From: an uncultured Spirochaetaceae bacterium
GTDB taxonomy: Bacteria > Spirochaetota > Spirochaetia > Sphaerochaetales > Sphaerochaetaceae
Direction of reading: 5' to 3'
Length of the DNA stretch: 21,853 bases
Assembly (NCBI GenBank): GCA_946414625.1
Contig: CAMKPI010000007.1
Coordinates: 1-21,853 of the forward strand
Both the position numbers and the translations under genes were made by a program. Below the pieces are notes generated by a model that did not search any database, was not told the origin of the DNA, and worked only from the letters and a program-made list of their open reading frames with translations. This document shows, in pieces, positions 7,214 to 13,976 of the stretch (within the stretch, counting starts at the first letter, position 1; each line of letters starts with the position of its first letter).

Positions 7214-7242
7214 TTGATAAACCGCTGAAAAACCGCTATATT
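7214..7242 (+). promoter_or_regulatory. sigma70-type promoter of cysS
   Basis: TTGATA (7214-7219) and TATATT (7237-7242) are separated by exactly 17 bases. Six bases follow before the cysS ATG at 7249, so transcription should begin at the start codon. There is no Shine-Dalgarno sequence. This is the best supported leaderless promoter in the window. Confidence 0.7.
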
Positions 7243-7248
7243 TATTTT

Positions 7249-8778
7249 ATGGAATTGAAGCTTTACAACACGATGACGCGGCGGACAGAGCCGTTTGTTT
7301 CCATAAAACCGGGCGAGGTGGGAATGTATACCTGCGGCCCTACGGTATATAACTGGGCTCATATCGGGAACCTCAGGACGTATATTTTCGAGGATGTTCT
7401 GAAGCGCACCTTGCGACGGGCGGGCTATGCCGTGCGCCACGTGATGAATATAACAGACGTGGGACATCTCACCGGAGACGGGGACGACGGCGAGGACAAG
7501 ATGGAGAAGTCAGCCCGGGAGTCGGGGCGATCCGTCTGGGACATCGCAGCGTTCTACACTGAGGCATTTTTTCGCGATTTTGACGCGCTGAACAATATCC
7601 GACCCGATGTTGTGTGCAAGGCGACTGACCATATAGCCGATATGATTGCCCTTATTCACCGGCTTGAGGAGCGCGGATACACGTATACAGCAAACGGCAA
7701 TGTTTATTTTTCGATTGACAAGTACCCGGATTACGGCGCGTTGGCACGCCTCCGGCTGGACGAGCTGAAGAGCGGGGCGCGGATAGATGTTGACAGCGGC
7801 AAGCGCAATCCCAAGGATTTTGTGCTCTGGTTCACAAACAGCAAGTTCGGCTCACAGGCTATGATGTGGGACAGCCCGTGGGGACGGGGATATCCGGGGT
7901 GGCACATAGAATGCAGCGCGATGAGCATGAAATACCTCGGTGAGTCGTTTGACATCCACTGCGGCGGCATAGACGCGATCCCGGTGCATCATACGAACGA
8001 GATTGCCCAGAGCGAGGCGGCAACGGGAAAGACTTGGGTGAATTGGTGGCTTCATGGGGAGTTTCTTCTCACGGAGCGCGGCAAGATGAGTAAGTCCTCA
8101 GGCGAGTTCCTGACGCTCGCCGCGTTGGAGAAGCGGGGCTTCAGTCCGATGGACTACAGATATTTCTGTCTTGGCGCGCATTACAGAAGTCAGCTGCAGT
8201 TCTCTTTTGAGGCTTTGTCCGGAGCGAGGACGGCACGGCTTGGCTTGAAAGAGCGCATTTCGGCTCTCCTGAAAGAGACAGGCGTTCTGGACGGTGCCGA
8301 GGGTGCGGCCATTGCGGGAGGAGCGAAAAGTGCCGGGAATTCCGCAAAAGACACAAGCACCGCGGAGAGCGGTATAAGCGCGGACGGGGACTCCGGTAAA
8401 GCGTCCGGAGCATCGGAGAGCAATCTTCTTCGGAAGTATAAGGATGAATTCGATTCATATGTGTTTGACGACATGTCCATGAGCCGAGCTTTGTCCGTTC
8501 TTTGGTCTGCTCTGAAAGATCCGGCGTTGTCCGCTGTGGAGAAGATCTCTGCGGAAAGATATTTTGACGAGGTCTTGGGGCTGGATTTGGAGGCGCCGGA
8601 ATCGGCTGGGGACGCGGACGGAGAAGACGAAAAGGCTTTGCAGTCCTTGCTGGAAGAGCGCAACGAAGCGAAGAAGGCTCGGGACTGGGCTCGCGCCGAT
8701 GCTATACGGGACAAGATCGCGTCCCTCGGTTATGTTGTAAAGGACACTCCGGAAGGACCCGTTTTGTCGCGGAAATGA
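7249..8778 (+). CDS. cysS: Cysteinyl-tRNA synthetase
   Basis: A 509-residue class I aminoacyl-tRNA synthetase that charges tRNA-Cys using ATP. Motifs are complete: zinc ligand Cys in YTCGPTVYNW, nucleotide-binding HIGN, the second zinc Cys in WHIECSAMS, HH and E in VHHTNEIAQSE, and KMSKS. The C-terminal part has the usual LLEERNEAKKARDWARADAIRD helix. The start was placed at ATG 7249, which gives MELKLYNTMTRR, the normal family N-terminus. The 104 extra residues upstream are repeat-derived. Residues about 345-392 are an Ala/Ser/Gly-rich low-complexity insertion in the DALR region; without it the length is near the family's usual 460-470. It follows azlD on the same strand but has its own promoter. 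The sequence resembles treponemal CysS (from memory). Confidence 0.97.
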   Translation: MELKLYNTMTRRTEPFVSIKPGEVGMYTCGPTVYNWAHIGNLRTYIFEDVLKRTLRRAGYAVRHVMNITDVGHLTGDGDDGEDKMEKSARESGRSVWDIAAFYTEAFFRDFDALNNIRPDVVCKATDHIADMIALIHRLEERGYTYTANGNVYFSIDKYPDYGALARLRLDELKSGARIDVDSGKRNPKDFVLWFTNSKFGSQAMMWDSPWGRGYPGWHIECSAMSMKYLGESFDIHCGGIDAIPVHHTNEIAQSEAATGKTWVNWWLHGEFLLTERGKMSKSSGEFLTLAALEKRGFSPMDYRYFCLGAHYRSQLQFSFEALSGARTARLGLKERISALLKETGVLDGAEGAAIAGGAKSAGNSAKDTSTAESGISADGDSGKASGASESNLLRKYKDEFDSYVFDDMSMSRALSVLWSALKDPALSAVEKISAERYFDEVLGLDLEAPESAGDADGEDEKALQSLLEERNEAKKARDWARADAIRDKIASLGYVVKDTPEGPVLSRK

Positions 8779-8987
8779 TTCCTGCGATAGGCCGTGGCTG
8801 GCTGGGTGTTCGCGAGACTTGGGAGTTCGGCAGGACTCCTGATGAATTTCGGGCTTCTCCGCGCGGGATACAGGTTTTGGCTCCCGGCTTTGCCGGACGA
8901 GGCGGCTTGATTTGTGGTTTTCCACACTTGTCCCAGGCGTGGTGACCGTTTTTTTGTAACAAAAGCAAAGGAAGATTGTTAAATATT

Positions 8988-9506
8988 ATGGAATTGAGAA
9001 GTGCTGACGAGGCGGTTTTCAGGCGTGTCTACGACGAGCTTTTTTCCGTTATGTACAAGGTTGCGTATCATGTGACCCTGAATGCGGACATTGCCGAGGA
9101 CATCTGCCAGGACGCATTCGTGAGATTCTACGATAAGGATATAACGTTTCCTTCGATGGACGAGGCAAAATTCTGGCTGATCCGCGTGGTGAAGAACCTG
9201 TCGATCAATCATGTGAAGAAGAAGAGCCGCGAGGCCGCCTCAGTTGAGAAGATGAAGAAGGCGCAGGCATCGAACCCGTTTCGGGATGGCGAGTCGCAGC
9301 TTCTTATCAATGAATCGCAGGACGCGGTAAGGCGCGCGGTGGCGGCCCTGCCGGAGATTTACAGGAACGTGATTGTCCTTCGGGAGTATGCTGACCTTGA
9401 CTACAAAGCGATAGGCCGGATTTTGGACATTTCGGAAAGCAACGTGAAGGTCAGAGTGCATCGGGCGCGGAAAGAGCTGGAAGCGTCCCTGATGCGGGAG
9501 GTGTAG
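8988..9506 (+). CDS. ECF-type RNA polymerase sigma factor
   Basis: A 172-residue sigma factor with region 2 at about residues 12-80 (LFSVMYKVAYHVTLNADIAEDICQDAFVRFYD, then FWLIRVVKNLSINHVKK) and region 4 at about 115-165 (PEIYRNVIVLREYADLDYKAIGRILDISESNVKVRVHRARKEL in two blocks). It directs polymerase to a small set of promoters when freed from its anti-sigma factor. Start choice is uncertain: ATG 8988 is used here, while TTG 8976 adds four residues but sits only three bases after AGGA. TTGTAAC (8954-8960) upstream looks like an ECF -35 element, which suggests autoregulation. The gene is followed one base later by its anti-sigma factor, which is the standard pairing. Confidence 0.92.
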   Translation: MELRSADEAVFRRVYDELFSVMYKVAYHVTLNADIAEDICQDAFVRFYDKDITFPSMDEAKFWLIRVVKNLSINHVKKKSREAASVEKMKKAQASNPFRDGESQLLINESQDAVRRAVAALPEIYRNVIVLREYADLDYKAIGRILDISESNVKVRVHRARKELEASLMREV

Positions 9507-9507
9507 G

Positions 9508-10089
9508 ATGTGTTTGGACGATCAGATCTTGAATACATACATAGACGGCGAGCTCTCAGAGCCGTGGAGAAGCGGTGCGGAGGAGCATCTTTCGCATTGC
9601 AAGGCTTGTGCGGACAGGGCTGAGGCAATTTCTCATTTGCGCAATGTTGTGAGAAGAGCGGCCGTGACGGCTGAAGAGATCTCTCCCCGCAAGGACAGGG
9701 TGCTTGCCATTCTTGAGAAGAACACGCTGTCCCGTCAGAAAAAGCAAACCAGGCTCGGCAGGATTGTCAACATGAAGATGGGGCATCTTGTGGGCATGGC
9801 GGCGGCATATACTGTTGTGTTTGTGGGCGCATGGAGCCTTTTTGCCGGTCATGGGGAGAAGAATATTCCGATTGCCGCCGCTCAGAATGCACCGATTGAG
9901 ATTTCCAATATCACTCCTGTGCGCAGCGTTCAGCCGGAAAGGCAGAAGACTCTTGATGATTTTTCGCTGGAACAGATTTTGCAGTATTTGGATGCCAAGG
10001 GCTACAACGTGGATCTGACGCTGAAAGGCATACAGCCAATTCCGGCGTCGGGTATTGAGGAAATAGAAGAGATAGAATCGGATATCTGA
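9508..10089 (+). CDS. Zinc-binding anti-sigma factor, single-pass membrane protein
   Basis: A 193-residue partner of the preceding sigma factor. The N-terminal domain carries the ZAS zinc motif H27-x3-C31-x2-C34 in HLSHCKAC, which binds the sigma factor in the cytoplasm. A single membrane segment lies at about residues 91-113 (GMAAAYTVVFVGAWSLFAG). The remaining 80 residues would be outside the membrane, have no recognised sensor domain, and end in a very acidic IEEIEEIESD tail. The start ATG lies one base after the sigma stop codon, with GGGAGG six bases upstream, so translation is probably coupled. The signal sensed cannot be read from the sequence. Confidence 0.88.
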   Translation: MCLDDQILNTYIDGELSEPWRSGAEEHLSHCKACADRAEAISHLRNVVRRAAVTAEEISPRKDRVLAILEKNTLSRQKKQTRLGRIVNMKMGHLVGMAAAYTVVFVGAWSLFAGHGEKNIPIAAAQNAPIEISNITPVRSVQPERQKTLDDFSLEQILQYLDAKGYNVDLTLKGIQPIPASGIEEIEEIESDI

Positions 10090-10143
10090 GGTTCTGGAAA
10101 CACGAAAACCGAAGAGAACAGAACATTAGAGCAAGTTATTTGT

Positions 10144-10186
10144 ACACAGAGAGAGGGAGGGGCTTTGCCCCTCCCTCTCTCTGTGT
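10144..10186. terminator. 20-bp perfect hairpin between convergent genes
   Basis: Positions 10144-10163 pair perfectly with 10167-10186 around a TTT loop, in a purine/pyrimidine-biased stem. It sits between the ends of the anti-sigma gene (10089) and the convergent symporter gene (10246) and can stop both. There is no long T run on either side, so it may act as a strong barrier or 3'-end stabiliser rather than a classic intrinsic terminator. Confidence 0.8.
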
Positions 10187-10245
10187 TGTATATATCTTGA
10201 ACGAGTGGACGACGCGGATGAGCGGATTATTCCGTTATGCCGCTA

Positions 10246-11682
10246 TCAGTCCTCGTATGCGCTCGGAGCGGGTTTTACTCCGCGGCTCCATTCTATCGAA
10301 TTGACGAGATAGAAGGTGACGACGCTGACAAGACATCCGAAAACCACCGGCATGAGATACCGTGTGATTGCGACACCGCGGGCGGAGAGCACCTGCCATA
10401 AGATGAATCCGGCCGTTCCTGTGATGATTGAAATAAGTCCGGAGTTCTTTGTGGCTTTTGCTACCACAAGCCCCAGCCCGTATGCAGCGAAGGGCCCTGC
10501 GCAGCGTATGCCGAACGCAAACGTGTTCATCGTCGTGATCGGGATGTTTGCAAATGCCACAACCATGGCAACAGCACAGCAGAGCACGTTGCAGAGCCGT
10601 GTGATCCGCACTTCTTTCATTCCGTCGAGACCCTTGTTACAGTAAGGCTTGTAGAGGTCGTTTATGATCATGGTGGACATGCACAGGAGGTTGCTGTCCG
10701 CAGAGGACATAGTCGCCGAGATGATTGCGGCCGAAACGATTCCGGTCACGATTGTCGGGGCGAATGCCTGGGTTACTGCCATCATGGCGTTCGATCCGTT
10801 TGCCGTGAGGTTCGGGAGCTGATCCTTTACCGCCAGCGCCGCGAGGCCCAGGAGCGTCGGGAACGCAGCCATGGCTGCCATCAGGATTGCGGACACGTAC
10901 GAAGCGGTTTTTGCGGTTTTCTCGTCTTTGGCGGTTTCGAAACGCGACACCATCTCCGGACCGGAGAGGAACGTGCAGAAGTAGTTGAAGATGTAGCCTA
11001 TGATGTATGCCCAGCCGATTTTTGTGAAGCTGGTCTGTCCCGCTGGGAGCCTGGAGGAAATCGCGCCCCAGCCGCCCAGGGCTTTGAGGACGATCGGAGT
11101 GGTAATCGCGAGTCCGCAGAGGATGATCAGGAACTGGACGAGGTCGGATATCTGGTCGGCAATCATTCCTCCGAACGTGGTATAGAGGATGATGACAATT
11201 CCCGCTATGATCATACAGACCTTCACGTTCATTCCGGTGAGGGTTGCCACGACATTGCCGGAAGCCACAACTTGTGACGACGTGAGGCAGAACAGGGCAA
11301 GAATGTTGAGAATCGCGGTAAAGCCGCTGCTAAAGCGACCAAATCTGCGTCCGACAACCTCCGGGATTGTCACTGCCATTGTTTTTCTGATCTTCGGAGC
11401 GAAGTAGGCGAGGGGAATCATGGCTATCGACGCCGCAAGCACGTACCACATTGCGCTCATTCCCCACGAGCCGAACGCTTTCTGTGCCAACCCTGTTGTG
11501 CAGCCGCCGCCGATGTTGTTTGCCGAAAGGCTGAAGGCAACCATGAAAACGCCCATTCTTCGGCCTGCAAGCATGTAATCTTCGGCACCTTTGATCCTGA
11601 GTTTTCCGACAACCCAGCCGACGATGAGCATGCCTACAAGGTAGCCGATTACAATGATTAGAGCACTGGTGTTTACAACCAT
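10246..11682 (-). CDS. Sodium:solute symporter family transporter
   Basis: A 478-residue membrane protein of the SSS (solute:sodium symporter) family with about thirteen membrane segments. Family-like features are the N-terminal ITVIGYL-type segment, the DYMLAGRRMG loop near residue 35, the sodium-site segment SANNIGGGCTTG near residue 53, and the GGMIADQISDLVQF segment near residue 168, followed by a Met-rich ISATMSSADSNLL near residue 325. The ATG at 11682 has a GGAGGAG ribosome site, and GGGG-AACG-CCCC forms a small hairpin just upstream of it. A promoter at 12079-12107 would give a leader of nearly 400 bases. The substrate (amino acid, sugar or organic acid) is not predictable, and no neighbouring enzyme gene indicates it. 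Confidence 0.88.
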   Translation of the reverse strand: MVVNTSALIIVIGYLVGMLIVGWVVGKLRIKGAEDYMLAGRRMGVFMVAFSLSANNIGGGCTTGLAQKAFGSWGMSAMWYVLAASIAMIPLAYFAPKIRKTMAVTIPEVVGRRFGRFSSGFTAILNILALFCLTSSQVVASGNVVATLTGMNVKVCMIIAGIVIILYTTFGGMIADQISDLVQFLIILCGLAITTPIVLKALGGWGAISSRLPAGQTSFTKIGWAYIIGYIFNYFCTFLSGPEMVSRFETAKDEKTAKTASYVSAILMAAMAAFPTLLGLAALAVKDQLPNLTANGSNAMMAVTQAFAPTIVTGIVSAAIISATMSSADSNLLCMSTMIINDLYKPYCNKGLDGMKEVRITRLCNVLCCAVAMVVAFANIPITTMNTFAFGIRCAGPFAAYGLGLVVAKATKNSGLISIITGTAGFILWQVLSARGVAITRYLMPVVFGCLVSVVTFYLVNSIEWSRGVKPAPSAYED

Positions 11683-12056
11683 ATTCTCCTCCTTCGGGGC
11701 GTTCCCCGTTTAATTGATTCCGTCTTCTCTTGAATGGTTTTCCGCGTCGGGACATGCCGCTGTCTCGCGGAGCCGGCTGTGTCGTTCTAGCTCTTGCCTA
11801 TCCTGTAATCCTTGCGGTTCGATTCAGGAGGTTTTCTGCTTCACCGATCTACTGTGCCGCTCTGCGCAAACGCTTCGTTTCGGCAATGCTGACAACTCCG
11901 GCGGTGTTGCCTCTTTTCCAGCCGCGCCGTTTTGGACTTGCTTGCGGCTCCTCCGATCGGGCGTTTGCCGTCTGATTCGTGTTGCGCAGCCATCCTTGAA
12001 AAGGTGGAAATGTTGCTTTTTAGTTGCAGAATATTTATGGAAACGGTATATGTTCC
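11683..12056. other. Long 5' leader / spacer of the symporter gene
   Basis: There is no convincing gene in this stretch. If the minus-strand promoter at 12079-12107 is used, it forms an untranslated leader. GTTGC recurs (near 11976, 12011, 12023 and 12061), which may be part of the regulatory region. I see no known riboswitch pattern. Confidence 0.4.
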
Positions 12057-12107
12057 CGTGTTGCAACCGATATCTGCGATTTTAGCATCTGTTTGTGCAA
12101 CACGCAA
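12057..12107 (-). promoter_or_regulatory. Symporter promoter with overlapping 9-bp inverted repeat
   Basis: On the minus strand TTGCGT (12107-12102) and TAAAAT (12084-12079) are 17 bases apart, which is normal promoter geometry. A perfect inverted repeat CGTGTTGCA (12057-12065) / TGCAACACG (12096-12104) brackets this promoter; the right arm covers its -35 box. A plus-strand promoter begins in the same right arm. This is the layout of an operator controlling divergent transcription, but the regulator is unknown. Confidence 0.55.
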
Positions 12108-12120
12108 ATGTTTATTATAA
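12093..12120 (+). promoter_or_regulatory. Plus-strand promoter candidate for the gene ending at 12840
   Basis: TTGTGC (12093-12098) and TTATAA (12115-12120) are 16 bases apart. Transcription would begin near 12127, just past the ATG at 12124. This argues for a later start codon for the gene (12265) or for a different promoter. Confidence 0.4.
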
Positions 12121-12145
12121 AAAATGTTGCGATTTGTGTCGTATG

Positions 12146-12217
12146 TTTGTGCCGGTCTCTTTTTGCTGATTGCGCTCGTATTTTGTGCTGGTCGCTTTTT
12201 GATGATTGTGCCCGTAT
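12146..12217 (+). repeat. Two 36-base tandem repeats
   Basis: Positions 12146-12181 and 12182-12217 are tandem copies with about five differences (TTTGTGC(C/T)GGTC start, then CTTTTTG(C/A)TGATTG). Partial copies flank both sides. The 36-base period is in frame with the following open frame and would encode a hydrophobic Cys-Ala-Gly-Arg/Leu-Phe-Leu repeat if translated. Confidence 0.75.
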
Positions 12218-12264
12218 GTTTTTTTTGTTTGCGCGGATACCCCCTGGATATTATTCTGAAGGAT

Positions 12265-12840
12265 ATGGAAAAAATAGATTTGGATGTTGTGCGAAAAATT
12301 GTCGAGGATGAAGCGGGAGAGCGGGTTTCGTGGTGCGCTGACCTCGGGTTTTACGCATCTTGCGGCAGAAAAGGGTCGGAGGGGGGGCATGGAATCTATT
12401 GGAGTGCGGCTCTTTTTCTTTCCGGTGTGCGTTTCTATGTTTACGGCAAGGCCGGAGGCGAAAGGCCGGGGGATATCCCTGAAGAACACCCTGGAATAGT
12501 CGCCAGCGGACAGGCCCTGAAGCTCGATTCTTTCAGCGCTATGGATGTCTATTACAGCTACAATGTTCTGAGAGCCGATGTACTGTCCTTTTTTGACGGA
12601 ATGAATGGGAAAAAAACGACTATAAACGACACGGGAAAGGGTTGCACTGCGCCCGTTTCTCCTATCCGCCGGGCAGCGCCCCTCTTCTCGACTGGGAAAC
12701 AGACGCTTTTTTGCATTGAGGGAGACGGCGGCCTGCAGAGATTCCTTGATTTGAAGGGCAAGGCGCTGCGAGAATTTAAAGAGCTTCTTTCCATCGCTCA
12801 GGCAAAGCAGAAGTACAGCCGGGAGGCGAACGGACTGTAA
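12265..12840 (+). CDS. Hypothetical protein
   Basis: A 191-residue protein of no family I recognise. It has an acidic N-terminal helix (MEKIDLDVVRKIVEDEAGE), a central mixed region with many aromatic residues, a charged middle (GGERPGDIPEEHP) and a helical C-terminus rich in Lys, Gln and Arg. No motifs are visible. The start was set at ATG 12265, preceded by GAAGGAT at very short spacing and by TATTAT at 12249-12254. The frame is open back to 12124, which would add 47 residues, mostly a hydrophobic stretch encoded by the 36-base repeat. If that is translated, the protein would be membrane-anchored. It is divergent from the symporter and may share its control region. Confidence 0.55.
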   Translation: MEKIDLDVVRKIVEDEAGERVSWCADLGFYASCGRKGSEGGHGIYWSAALFLSGVRFYVYGKAGGERPGDIPEEHPGIVASGQALKLDSFSAMDVYYSYNVLRADVLSFFDGMNGKKTTINDTGKGCTAPVSPIRRAAPLFSTGKQTLFCIEGDGGLQRFLDLKGKALREFKELLSIAQAKQKYSREANGL

Positions 12841-13141
12841 AGTCCTTCGGAGCCACGCGTAAATGCAGGAGCACGGATGTTTACGCGGCTTTGAGGAGCC
12901 GGGTGAAACTAGGCAGAGGGTGGCGGAGCCATCGTGCAAGATCCGGCTCAGGAGAACTGTAGACTCTAGGCGGGGCGCGTGCGGGAGAGGAAAAGGTCTG
13001 GTGAAGCGGAAGAACGCATCTGTCGGGCGGGCGTCGGTTTAGAGATTTAAAATCGCGTATTGAGGTGTGAGCGAAGGGGGGACAGGAGGTTTGGAGCGAG
13101 ACAGGCTCCGGGGCTAAGCCGAAGGTAATCTTTCGGGGGGT
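12841..13141. other. Gene-free, GC-rich spacer with hairpins
   Basis: There is no supported gene. CGCGTAAA (12856-12863) pairs with TTTACGCG (12880-12887), an eight-base stem that may end the preceding transcript. Near the right end three small hairpins follow one another: GGAGC/GCTCC, GGC/GCC and CCGAA/TTCGG (about 13093-13138). Short stretches such as CGTGCAAGATCCGG and AAGGTCTGGTGAAGCG resemble the repeat module of 13516-13852, so it may be an eroded relative of that array. Confidence 0.45.
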
Positions 13142-13170
13142 TTGACTAAATTTCAAATCTTTGGTAATAT
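13142..13170 (+). promoter_or_regulatory. Strong sigma70-type promoter upstream of tRNA-Pro
   Basis: TTGACT (13142-13147) and TAATAT (13165-13170) are separated by 17 bases, the closest match to the consensus in the window. Transcription would start near 13177, about 106 bases before the mature tRNA, so a long 5' leader must be removed by processing. Confidence 0.75.
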
Positions 13171-13282
13171 ATGTGGAGACATGGATGTTTACGGGGAAGC
13201 TTCGAGCGTTCTTCCGGCGTGGTTTCCGGTCTTTGGACGGATAATCAGCCGCGGGTTTGTGTTTATAGTTTCTTCGGGAAAA

Positions 13283-13356
13283 CGGAGCGTAGCGCAGAGG
13301 TTTAGCGCGTCTGTCTGGGGGGCAGAAGGCCGGTGGTTCGAATCCACTCGCTCCGA
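13283..13356 (+). tRNA. tRNA-Pro (anticodon GGG)
   Basis: A 74-base tRNA. Acceptor stem CGGAGCG (13283-13289) pairs with CGCTCCG (13349-13355), and A13356 is the discriminator. The anticodon stem is 13310-13314/13322-13326 with loop CTGGGGG; anticodon GGG at 13317-13319 reads CCC and CCU proline codons. The T stem is 13332-13336/13344-13348 with loop TTCGAAT. CCA is not encoded. It has its own promoter and terminator. Confidence 0.95.
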
Positions 13357-13362
13357 AAGGCT

Positions 13363-13406
13363 GCCGCAGATATGAATCGAAGTTGATTCATATCTGCGGC
13401 TTTTTT
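13363..13406 (+). terminator. Intrinsic terminator of tRNA-Pro
   Basis: A perfect 16-bp stem (13363-13378 with 13385-13400), a six-base loop GAAGTT and six T residues (13401-13406). It starts only seven bases after the tRNA. Confidence 0.93.
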
Positions 13407-13515
13407 GTCCCCAAGAGTGTTTCTTTTGTCAGGACATGCAATGATCTGGTATGGCGACGCGGCTGGATCGTGATTTCGATGCGGACAATTTTCTTTTTGT
13501 CAGGACGGGCATTAT

Positions 13516-13852
13516 TCGGTGAAGCGCGCCGGGATTGGCGTGCAAGGTCCGGTGAGGTGTGCCGGGGTTGGCGTGCATGGTCTGGTGAAACGTGCCGGTC
13601 TTCGTGCACGAGGTCTTGAACTTTTTGAAAATTTATCGGTGCGGGCAATGTCCGGTGTAGCGGCAGGGGTTGTGGTGCAAGGTCTGGGGTTTTTTGAAAA
13701 AATTATCGGTGCGCAATGTGCGGCATAACGTGCCGGGGTTGGCTGGCAATGCGCGGAGTAGCGTGCCGTGATTGGCACACAAGTTCTGGATTTTCCTGAA
13801 AATTTACCAGCGCGCGCAATGTCTGGTGTAACGCGCCGGGATTGTGGCACAA
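13516..13852 (+). repeat. Two-module tandem array (A, ~33 bases; B, ~37 bases)
   Basis: Ten units lie head to tail. Module A resembles TC(C/T)GGTGAAACGTGCCGG followed by GRTTGGCGTGCAAGG. Module B contains TTTTTGAAAATTTATCGGTG and ends GGGCAATG. Order and positions: A 13516-13547, A 13548-13580, A 13581-13613, B 13614-13650, A 13651-13682, B 13683-13718, A 13719-13751, A 13752-13783, B 13784-13821, A 13822-13852. Eroded copies may extend left to about 13430 and right to about 13890. Unit lengths of 31-38 bases do not keep a reading frame, and no open frame here looks like a protein. Confidence 0.82.
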
Positions 13853-13907
13853 CACCGGCAGGATTTGCGGTTTTTGAGTGATGCGGCGGCACATGCTGGT
13901 TTTAAAG

Positions 13908-13937
13908 TTGATGATGACGCAAAAATGATTGTATAAT
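13908..13937 (+). promoter_or_regulatory. sigma70-type promoter of the secreted-protein gene
   Basis: TTGATG (13908-13913) and consensus TATAAT (13932-13937) are 18 bases apart. Transcription from about 13944 gives a 33-base leader that contains the GGAG ribosome site at 13966-13969. Confidence 0.75.
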
Positions 13938-13976
13938 GATTCGTGGCAAACCTCTTTTGCCTAATGGAGCGTTTTT

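Noticed and set aside
6937..7248. 104-residue N-terminal extension of CysS
   Set aside because: It is made of the degenerate spacer repeat, lacks a ribosome site, and lies upstream of the cysS promoter.
7349..7372. HIGN instead of HIGH in CysS as a defect
   Set aside because: As I recall, HIGN is common among bacterial cysteinyl-tRNA synthetases, so it is not an anomaly.
11683..12078. Riboswitch in the symporter leader
   Set aside because: The leader is long, but I could not match any known riboswitch core.
13142..13375. Protein-coding frame across tRNA-Pro
   Set aside because: It reads through a complete tRNA gene into its terminator.
13516..13852. CRISPR array
   Set aside because: The units are diverged and directly adjacent, with two module types and no unique spacers. 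No cas gene is present.
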